A DNA stretch of 64,000 nucleotides, taken from the NCBI RefSeq assembly GCF_051200825.1, contig NZ_CP195158.1, positions 434,001-498,000 of the forward strand. The letters run 5' to 3'. The translations under genes were made by a program, and so were the position numbers. The stretch comes from Formosa sp030427735. Its GTDB lineage: Bacteria; Bacteroidota; Bacteroidia; Flavobacteriales; Flavobacteriaceae. The notes under the pieces were generated by a model, which did no database searches, was not told the DNA's origin, and worked only from the letters and a program-made list of their open reading frames with translations. This document shows positions 42,371-49,667 of this stretch, piece after piece (the stretch's first letter is position 1; each line of letters opens with the position of its first letter).

Positions 42371-43351
42371 ATGGATTTAGTATTAAATAATAATGTTAAT
42401 CAGGTTATAAACGATAACGCTGTAATTAAAGAAAACAGAAGTCCGTTTCTTGAGGCAAATACGCAAAAAGTAACGTTAAATCATTTAAAAAATGATTGTA
42501 TAATTCCAGTGTTTTCGAAGGATAATGAATCGACAATTAGTCATTATCAGTTTATAAATAGTACTTGTGAAGCAGTTAAATTAAACTTTCCTGGTTTAAA
42601 AATTAATGAACCAGATATACGGGTAAGTCATGTTATAAAAGGTCGAGTTCCAAGTGCAATTGGTAAACCAGCAAAGGATCTTTTGGAGGAAGAAAAAACT
42701 ATTTATTACGAACGTTGTGCTTTTGTAATTAATATACCAGATAATACCAGTGTAGTAGGTTCTAATAAGCTATCATTAAGTATTGGTGGTGTTAGAAGTT
42801 TAAACCAAGAAAACTTATACAGTAAAAAAAATGTAGAAAAGTTTAAGGTGTTTATTGGGTATACCAATCGAGTATGCACCAATTTATGTGTAAGTACCGA
42901 TGGACTTTGTAACGATATTAAAATAAGCTCTATTTCAGAAATTGATGAATGTTTAACTCAATTATTCAACGGATATAATGTTAAAGAACATTTAAACGAG
43001 CTTCAACAATTAGAACATTATGTTTTGTCAGAATCACAATTTGCACATGTAGTTGGTAAAATTAGAATGTTTCAAAACATGCCTAAAACAGAACAGGACG
43101 GAATATTCAAATTTTCAATGAACGATTCTCAAATAACAAAAATGGTGAAAGATTATTATGGTTGCCCTAATTTTAAAAGAGCTCCTAATGGGTCTATAGA
43201 TTTATGGAGATTTTACAATCTTTTAACCGAGGCCAACAAGTCATCTTATATCGACAATTATTTAGAACGTAGTTTGTGTGCATTCGAGTTTACAAAAGAT
43301 ATATGTAAATCGATAGAAAATAAGAGACCTAATTGGTTTTTGAATAATTAA
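42371..43351 (+). CDS. DUF3871 family protein
   Basis: 326 residues. 'EPDIRVSHVIKGRVPSAIGKPAKDLLEEEKTIYYERCAFVINIP' and 'GGVRSLNQENLYSKKNVEKFKVFIGYTNRVCTNLCVSTDG' are typical of DUF3871, which I know only from Bacteroidota mobile elements. The architecture resembles proteins of plasmid or phage DNA metabolism, but no catalytic residues are known to me. It is tightly linked to the Sak4-like ATPase. Confidence 0.75.
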   Translation: MDLVLNNNVNQVINDNAVIKENRSPFLEANTQKVTLNHLKNDCIIPVFSKDNESTISHYQFINSTCEAVKLNFPGLKINEPDIRVSHVIKGRVPSAIGKPAKDLLEEEKTIYYERCAFVINIPDNTSVVGSNKLSLSIGGVRSLNQENLYSKKNVEKFKVFIGYTNRVCTNLCVSTDGLCNDIKISSISEIDECLTQLFNGYNVKEHLNELQQLEHYVLSESQFAHVVGKIRMFQNMPKTEQDGIFKFSMNDSQITKMVKDYYGCPNFKRAPNGSIDLWRFYNLLTEANKSSYIDNYLERSLCAFEFTKDICKSIENKRPNWFLNN

Positions 43352-43372
43352 TAATGCTTATATGAACAGATA

Positions 43373-43621
43373 ATGAATTCAAAAAATTGGGCTGAATTAT
43401 TAAAATATTCATCTCCTAAAAAAATTCTTGTTGTAAATGATAAGAATAAAATCATAGAGCTTACCTGTCCATTTAAGGTGGAAGCCAAGCATGATATTGC
43501 GGATCTTTATAAGGGTAAAATATATTATGTGGAGTTGGTTAAAATTTCAACAAGTATGGTAACTGTGTTTATTATAAATGGGGAGGCATACTATTATAGC
43601 CATTTTTATATTCTAGTTTAA
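43373..43621 (+). CDS. Small hypothetical protein
   Basis: 82 residues, beginning MNSKNWAELLKYSSPKKILVVNDKNKII. It is beta-rich ('GKIYYVELVKISTSMVTVFIINGEAYYYSHFYILV') with no recognised family. It is 21 bp downstream of the DUF3871 gene on the same strand and probably belongs to that unit. Confidence 0.5.
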   Translation: MNSKNWAELLKYSSPKKILVVNDKNKIIELTCPFKVEAKHDIADLYKGKIYYVELVKISTSMVTVFIINGEAYYYSHFYILV

Positions 43622-44154
43622 AGTTTAGGTGTTTTATGCTGTATTTTGGATAGCCAAGCTTTTGAGACGGTTTTTACACGTTAAATAAAAAACCACTGAA
43701 AATGAAACAATTGTCATATAGAGGGCTGGCGTTTGTCAGTCCTTTTTATATTTAAGGTCTTTTTAATTTTTAGAAATATGACAATTTGTCGCAAGGTGTG
43801 TTCTGGAATAATTTTTAATGTTGCTGTTCGATAAGTTTTAATCAACAGTAATTAACACCATTATAAAAAACCATATTAAGGCTTATTATAGAGAGAGAAT
43901 CTTTCTATTAGAATGTCAACTCAAAGTGATTGTTGAGAGGGCAGGTACATTCATCTTCAGAAATATAAGCTCCGTAAAAAGTTAGCTGACTTTAGCTAAC
44001 GGAGTATTTCAAATTTATTAAAATTAAAGTCCCTATTTGGGCTGTTTAGGATTGAGTAATCCTTTACAATTTGTATTTAACCGTTTGTGTTTTTTTAAGC
44101 ATCGGGGTTATATGCATTAACAATAATTGCACCATGTGCATTTATTATAATTTT
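43622..44154. other. Structured non-coding gap of the island
   Basis: No gene is seen in these 530 bases apart from trivial frames. Hairpins: GGGCTG/CAGTCC with a following T5 (43723-43747); CTCCG...TTAGCT/AGCTAA-CGGAG (43969-44004) with an internal bulge; AGTCCC/GGGCT (about 44028-44042); AGGATT/AATCCT (44048-44063). The last three lie in a row directly ahead of the winged-helix-like gene. Confidence 0.5.
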
Positions 44155-45039
44155 ATGAGTAATTTAAAAGAAAATGAGTATGAATTTATAAAATCATCAA
44201 AAGTAATAAGACATATTTTAAATCCTGCGGCAGCAGATATATTAGCAACATTAATTTATAAATATAAATACTGGGCTAAGGAAAATAAGTTGCAAAAGCA
44301 TGATGGTGAGTTGTGGTTTTACATAAGTCTTTCAGATTTGGAAATCGAAACAAGTTATAAAGAAAGCGTATTAAAGGGCAGGTTGAAAGATTTAAAAGAA
44401 AGAGGATTAATTAAGACAAAACGACAAGGACTTAATAAGCCAAATTTGTATAGTTTGAAAGAGAAAAATATAATTGCCTATATAAAAAAGAATGAGCAAA
44501 CATATAAGGATTGGGCAGAAGCCAAAAGAAAAGGTAAGTCTACAAACTCTAAAACTCTAGCAAAATCAAGGATAGATGAAAATCAACTCTCAGGAGAGGT
44601 AGATTTATACGGTCAAGACAAGTTAAAAGTAACTACAACTAATAACAAGAGTACTAAAAATAAAGTTTTTACTAACCCCAAGATTGGGGTGATTGATGAA
44701 TTGGAATTGGATGAAAATTGGGAGTCTGAATTTGAGGCTCTTATAGAGGAATTTCAAGGTGTTTATGATAATGAATTAAAAGCTGAGTATGTGGATAGAA
44801 TTTTTTCAAAAACACAGGAATTAAATCCGAATTTTCAAAAATTTAAAATGTCTGATAAGGATAAAGAATTAATTTTATCATTAAATGATAACTATGCACT
44901 TTATTCTGATGTGAAAGCTAGTAAAATTATGGATAATGCCAAAGCTATTTTAAGAGGCGATAAGAAATGTCGGTACGGTAATTTATTTGTTGGCTTAACG
45001 GAAATTATGGCAAATAATAGGGCTAAGTATAACAAGTAA
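44155..45039 (+). CDS. Winged-helix-like, possible replication or regulatory protein
   Basis: 294 residues from the ATG at 44155 (MSNLKENEYEF); an upstream TTG at 44071 would add an unlikely Cys-rich leader. Residues about 10-110 ('SSKVIRHILNPAAADILATLIYKYKYWA', 'LWFYISLSDLEIETSYKESVLKGRLKDLKERGLIKTKRQGLNKPNLYSL') look like a winged helix of the kind found in plasmid and phage replication initiators. A low-complexity linker and a helical C-terminus follow. It is alone between two non-coding stretches, with hairpins upstream and a terminator downstream. Confidence 0.6.
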   Translation: MSNLKENEYEFIKSSKVIRHILNPAAADILATLIYKYKYWAKENKLQKHDGELWFYISLSDLEIETSYKESVLKGRLKDLKERGLIKTKRQGLNKPNLYSLKEKNIIAYIKKNEQTYKDWAEAKRKGKSTNSKTLAKSRIDENQLSGEVDLYGQDKLKVTTTNNKSTKNKVFTNPKIGVIDELELDENWESEFEALIEEFQGVYDNELKAEYVDRIFSKTQELNPNFQKFKMSDKDKELILSLNDNYALYSDVKASKIMDNAKAILRGDKKCRYGNLFVGLTEIMANNRAKYNK

Positions 45040-45114
45040 TTTATTTATTTCATTTAGATTAAAATTTAGTTCAAGAGTCTAGTGGTTTCTTTTAGAAATT
45101 AAAACCCAAGAAAG

Positions 45115-45140
45115 GGCAGTGTAATAGCTGCCTTTTTTTT
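45115..45140 (+). terminator. Terminator ahead of the RM operon
   Basis: GGCAG, 8-nt loop, CTGCC, then eight T. It isolates hsdM from upstream transcription, so the RM operon needs a promoter within 45141-45169 or relies on read-through. Confidence 0.85.
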
Positions 45141-45169
45141 ATTTTAGAACCATAATATTAAATATAAGA

Positions 45170-46624
45170 ATGTTCGAGCAAACTTTTAAAAATATAGATG
45201 ATCTCCTGTATAAAGATTCAGGAGCAGATAGCGAGTTAGATTATATAGGGCAAACCTCATGGGTTATGTTTTTAAGATACTTAGACGAGCTGGAACAAGA
45301 TAAGGCGGATGAAGCAGGGTTAAAAGGACAAGACTACCAGTATATTTTAGATGAAAAATATCGTTGGGGCAGTTGGGCGATGCCTAAAGATGCAGATGGT
45401 AAAGTAGACCACCATGTAGCCATGACGGGGCCAGATTTAGTACAGTTTGTAGATGGTGAGCTGTTTCCGTATTTGGCTAAATTTAAACAAACCGCTGAAA
45501 GTCCGCAGACTATAGAATACAAGATTGGTGAAATCTTTTCAGAACTTAAAAACAAAATCCAGAGTGGGTATAATTTGCGTGAAATTTTAGAGTATGCAGA
45601 TGCCCTACCGTTTCGTTCTTCTAAAGACAAACATGAGCTAAGCCACCTGTACGAAACCAAGATTAAAAACATGGGCAATGCAGGTCGTAATGGCGGACAA
45701 TATTACACTCCCAGACCGCTTATTAGAGCCATGATTAAAGTGGTTAATCCAAAAATGGGGGAAACAGTGTATGACGGTGCAGCAGGTTCTTGTGGCTTTT
45801 TATGTGAAGCTTACGAGTACATGAAAAACCGTATGGATAGGTCAACTACTAATTTTGAAACCTTACATGAGCATACCTTTTACGGCAAGGAAAAAAAGAA
45901 CCTGGCTTATGTAATAGGTATCATGAATATGATTTTACATGGTATAGAAGCCCCAAACATTATACATACCAATACTTTAGGCGAAAGCTTAAGTGATATA
46001 CAGGAAAAAGACCGTTACCATGTTATTCTGGCTAATCCACCATTTGGAGGTAAAGAACGCAAAGAAGTACAGCAGAATTTTGACATTAAAACAGGCGAAA
46101 CAGCATTCTTGTTTATGCAGCACTTTTTAAAGAGTCTAAAAACAGGAGGCCGTGCAGCTGTAGTTATTAAAAATACCGTGCTAAGTAATACCGATAATGC
46201 CTCTGTAGCCTTACGTAAACTTATTTTAGAAACCTGTAACCTACACACCATTTTAGATATGCCAAGCGGTACTTTTTTAGGTGCTGGTGTAAAGACAGTA
46301 GTATTGTTTTTTGATAAAGGAGAACCTACTAAAAACATTTGGTACTACCAGTTAGACCCAGGGCGTAATATGGGTAAAACCAATCCTTTAAATGATAAAG
46401 ATTTAGAAGCGTTTGTAGAGTTACAAAAAACGAAACCAGAAACAGAACAATCTTGGAACCTTAAGGTTAATGATATAGATGAAACCACCTGCGACCTATC
46501 TGTTAAAAACCCAAACACCCCAGAAGAAGCACCGTTGCGTACCCCTGAAGTGATTTTAGCGGAAATGGAAATTTTAGATGTTCAAACGAATGCTATTTTA
46601 AAATCTATTAAGGAGTTGATATGA
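45170..46624 (+). CDS. hsdM: Type I restriction-modification DNA methyltransferase subunit
   Basis: 484 residues. The N-terminal helical domain ('FKNIDDLLYKDSGADSELDYIGQTSW') is followed by the N6-adenine methyltransferase core: 'GQYYTPRPLIRAMIKVV', SAM loop 'VYDGAAGSCGFLCEAYEYM' (about 201-219), and catalytic NPPF in 'ILANPPFGGKERKEV' (about 286-300). Two HsdM with one HsdS form the methylase that protects host DNA. The stop overlaps the hsdS ATG by 4 bp. Confidence 0.95.
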   Translation: MFEQTFKNIDDLLYKDSGADSELDYIGQTSWVMFLRYLDELEQDKADEAGLKGQDYQYILDEKYRWGSWAMPKDADGKVDHHVAMTGPDLVQFVDGELFPYLAKFKQTAESPQTIEYKIGEIFSELKNKIQSGYNLREILEYADALPFRSSKDKHELSHLYETKIKNMGNAGRNGGQYYTPRPLIRAMIKVVNPKMGETVYDGAAGSCGFLCEAYEYMKNRMDRSTTNFETLHEHTFYGKEKKNLAYVIGIMNMILHGIEAPNIIHTNTLGESLSDIQEKDRYHVILANPPFGGKERKEVQQNFDIKTGETAFLFMQHFLKSLKTGGRAAVVIKNTVLSNTDNASVALRKLILETCNLHTILDMPSGTFLGAGVKTVVLFFDKGEPTKNIWYYQLDPGRNMGKTNPLNDKDLEAFVELQKTKPETEQSWNLKVNDIDETTCDLSVKNPNTPEEAPLRTPEVILAEMEILDVQTNAILKSIKELI

Positions 46625-47835
46625 GAGAGGGTTGGGAGTTAAAAACACTTTCTGAAGTGTATGACGTTAGAGATGGAACCCATGATTCTCCTAAGTATAT
46701 AGATGAGGGCTATCCATTAATTACTTCTAAAAATTTGAAGGATGGGGTTGTTAATTTTGATAAGGTAAAATTTATTTCTGAAGAGGATTACTCCAACATA
46801 AACAAAAGAAGTAAAGTAAATGTAGGAGATGTTTTGTTTGCAATGATTGGAACAATTGGTAATCCAACGGTTGTCTTTGAAGAGCCTAATTATGCGATTA
46901 AGAACATAGCTCTTTTTAAAGTTAAAAGTAACAATAACAGTAATTTTTTAAAGTATTATTTAGAATCACCATATGTGGTAGATAAGATGCTTCTTGATGC
47001 AAAGGGGTCTACGCAAAAATTTGTTGGTTTAGGTTATTTGAGGAAATTTCCAATATGTATTCCACCATTAGAAGAACAACAACAAATCGTCGCCATTTTA
47101 GACCAAGCCTATACAGCTATAGACCAAGCCAAAGCCAATATTGAAAAAAATATTGAAAACGCTAAAGAGTTTTATCAGAATTGGACTTTTAATACAATTA
47201 TAAAAGCTGACTGGGAGGCAATTAATTGGGGTAATATATGTGACTTTACACGTGGGCCATTTGGAGGAAGCCTAAAAAAATCAATGTTTGTAGAATCAGG
47301 ATATGCTGTATATGAACAGAAACAAGCCATACACAATGATTACGATGCCTTAAGGTACTTCATAAACGAAGATAAATTTCAAGAAATGAAGAGGTTTGAG
47401 GTAAAGTCAGGTGATTTACTTATGAGTTGTTCAGGGGTTACTCTTGGAAGGGTTTCAGAAGTACCACCAAATGCACCATCTGGAATAATTAATCAAGCAT
47501 TACTTAAGCTTACAACAAAGCCAAATTATATTATAAATGATTTTCTTGTAATTTGGATTAGAAGTAAAATATTTCAAGATTTGATATTTAAGGCTGCTGG
47601 TGGGGCTGCTCAACCTAATGTTCCAAGTGTGAAAATTTTAAAAAATATTAAAGTACCCTGCCCAACATTAGAAGAGCAACAAGTATTTGTAAAACTTCAT
47701 GGTAAAGTATACGATTTTACCCAAAATTTAATAAATGGAAACGTTAGAAAATTGGAATCATTAGATGAACTCAAAAAATCCATACTTCAAAAAGCGTTTG
47801 CAGGGGAGTTAACTAATAAAGCGGTTGAGGTGTGA
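46621..47835 (+). CDS. hsdS: Type I restriction specificity subunit
   Basis: 404 residues with two target-recognition domains, each followed by a conserved coiled spacer: TRD1 about 1-150 ending 'CIPPLEEQQQIVAILDQAYTAIDQAKANIEKN', TRD2 about 195-345 ending 'CPTLEEQQVFVKLHGKVYDF' with 'LDELKKSILQKAFAGEL'. The two halves give a bipartite recognition sequence; which bases are read cannot be deduced. The GTGA at its end is the start of the GHKL gene (4-bp overlap). Confidence 0.93.
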   Translation: MREGWELKTLSEVYDVRDGTHDSPKYIDEGYPLITSKNLKDGVVNFDKVKFISEEDYSNINKRSKVNVGDVLFAMIGTIGNPTVVFEEPNYAIKNIALFKVKSNNNSNFLKYYLESPYVVDKMLLDAKGSTQKFVGLGYLRKFPICIPPLEEQQQIVAILDQAYTAIDQAKANIEKNIENAKEFYQNWTFNTIIKADWEAINWGNICDFTRGPFGGSLKKSMFVESGYAVYEQKQAIHNDYDALRYFINEDKFQEMKRFEVKSGDLLMSCSGVTLGRVSEVPPNAPSGIINQALLKLTTKPNYIINDFLVIWIRSKIFQDLIFKAAGGAAQPNVPSVKILKNIKVPCPTLEEQQVFVKLHGKVYDFTQNLINGNVRKLESLDELKKSILQKAFAGELTNKAVEV

Positions 47836-49667
47836 AAGTAAAACTTAGTCAAGCGGTAAAAATGTTTTTTGGTAATTCATCTTTAGAGATGGTTTATTTT
47901 GAAGCTATAGCTAATGCAATAGATGCAAATGCTACTGAAATAAATATTAAAATTTCAGTAAATGCTTTAAACCAGCCAGAAACATTGCAGGTAGAAATTA
48001 CAGATAATGGGGATGGTTTTACTGATGAACGATACAAGAAGTTCTCAAAACTATTTGATGTTGATGAAAGTTCGCACAAAGGTCTGGGTAGGTTAGTCTA
48101 TTTATGTTATTTCGAAGATGTAAAAATTACAAGCTATTACGATAAAGTTAAAAAAAGAACATTTGATTTTTCTGAAGGTTTTGAAGAGGGTAAATTTGAT
48201 AAAACTAATGTTGAAGAAAGGGCATCAGGAACTAACTTTTTAATGACTAACTATACTCTCCAAAAAATAGCTAAAGGAGATTATGTTCAAGCTAAAAAAA
48301 TTAAACAACGAATTTTAGAGGAATTTTATGCTCGTCTTTTTCAAATAAAAAAACAAGGTAATTCTATTTCGATAAAAATTGAATCAGTCATTGAAGGTAA
48401 GAAATCTAAATCTAAAATTGAAAATACAGATATTCCAGAATTCAAACAATTAGAGTTAGATAGTAGATTAGATTTAATACACAAATTCGATTTGTATTAT
48501 TCGATAAAAAAAGTAGAACCGATTGATTCATCTTTAATAGCTGCTATTACTGTGGATAATAGAACGGTAAAAGTGGACTTAATATCAAAGGAAAATCAAC
48601 CCATAGGTTACGAGATGGTTTTTTTATTGTATTCAGACTTTTTTAAAGGAAAAATAGATGCAGCAAGACAAAACCTTACAATTTCGCCTCAGGAATTAAA
48701 GGATATTCAAACCCTTTTTCGTAAAGAAGTCGTTTCTATAATTGAAAGTGAAATTCCAAAAATTAAGAATCGTAATAAGGATGTTCGTAACAATTTAATT
48801 AATAAGTATCCTCATTTAAGTAGTTATTTTGATACTGAAAATATCGGTTATGTGTCAAGAAATGAGATTTTAAACAAAGCTCAAGATCAATTTTTTAAAG
48901 AACAAAAAGAAATTTTAGAGGCATCTTCTTTAAATGACGAACAATTTCAAAAATCATTAGAGCTTTCATCAAAAGTGCTAACCGAGTATATTTTATTTAG
49001 ACAATTGACTATTGAAAAACTCAAAAAGACAACTTACGCCAATAGCGAAGCAGAATTACATAAATTATTTGCTTCCATGCGTAAAGAAGGTAGGTTTGAA
49101 AAGAAGGATGCTGTTGATAATTTGTATAGAAATAATGCTTGGTTGCTTGATGATAAGTATATGACTTATGAAACTATCTTGAGCGATAGAGAAATGTGTG
49201 AGCTTGTAAAGGAAATTACAGAAGATGAAGTAGAATTTGATGAAAATAGACCAGATATAGCGCTAATTTTTTCAAATAATCCTGATAATAAAAAACCTTT
49301 TGATGTTGTTATTGTTGAATTAAAAAAGCGCGGGATTTCACTTGAGGAAAATATGAAGGTAATTACCCAACTTGAAAAGAGGGCAAGGAAATTAATGAAA
49401 CATTATAATAATCAGATTCAGAGAATATGGTTTTATGGTGTTATTGAATTTAATGAAGATGTTGAAATGCAATTGGCTGGAGAATATACAGAGTTGTATT
49501 CGTCGGGTAAAATGTATTATAGAGAAACTAATGTGGCAATATCTTTAGAACCAAAAATAACATTGCCAATAGGTGTGTTTATTTGGGATATTGATGCGGT
49601 TGTTAATGATGCTGATTTACGTAATTCTTCATTTTTAAATTTAATAAAAAGTAAGTTTAAACAATGA
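47832..49667 (+). CDS. GHKL ATPase with C-terminal PD-(D/E)xK nuclease-like domain, inside the hsd operon
   Basis: 611 residues, GTG start overlapping the hsdS stop. The N-terminal ATPase shows N box 'EAIANAIDANATEI' (Glu24, Asn28, Asp31), G1 'ITDNGDGFT' (Asp58, Gly60, Gly62) and G2 'SSHKGLGRLVYL' (Gly84, Gly86). A region to about 300 resembles the S5-type transducer of MutL/MORC/Hsp90 proteins. A helical middle follows. The C-terminus has 'RPDIALIF' (Asp475) and 'FDVVIVELKKRG' (Glu496-x-Lys498), a PD-(D/E)xK signature. GHKL ATPases linked to RM systems were described by Iyer, Abhiman and Aravind (MutL homologues in RM systems). I infer an ATP-gated clamp-nuclease working with HsdMSR. Confidence 0.8.
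   Translation: MKVKLSQAVKMFFGNSSLEMVYFEAIANAIDANATEINIKISVNALNQPETLQVEITDNGDGFTDERYKKFSKLFDVDESSHKGLGRLVYLCYFEDVKITSYYDKVKKRTFDFSEGFEEGKFDKTNVEERASGTNFLMTNYTLQKIAKGDYVQAKKIKQRILEEFYARLFQIKKQGNSISIKIESVIEGKKSKSKIENTDIPEFKQLELDSRLDLIHKFDLYYSIKKVEPIDSSLIAAITVDNRTVKVDLISKENQPIGYEMVFLLYSDFFKGKIDAARQNLTISPQELKDIQTLFRKEVVSIIESEIPKIKNRNKDVRNNLINKYPHLSSYFDTENIGYVSRNEILNKAQDQFFKEQKEILEASSLNDEQFQKSLELSSKVLTEYILFRQLTIEKLKKTTYANSEAELHKLFASMRKEGRFEKKDAVDNLYRNNAWLLDDKYMTYETILSDREMCELVKEITEDEVEFDENRPDIALIFSNNPDNKKPFDVVIVELKKRGISLEENMKVITQLEKRARKLMKHYNNQIQRIWFYGVIEFNEDVEMQLAGEYTELYSSGKMYYRETNVAISLEPKITLPIGVFIWDIDAVVNDADLRNSSFLNLIKSKFKQ

Noticed and set aside
43702..43746. Tiny frame of about 14 codons in the island gap
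   Set aside because: Too short, no ribosome site, and it overlaps a terminator-like hairpin.
44071..44154. Longer N-terminus of the winged-helix-like protein from a TTG
   Set aside because: It would add a Cys-rich, hydrophobic stretch not expected in such a protein; the ATG at 44155 is better.
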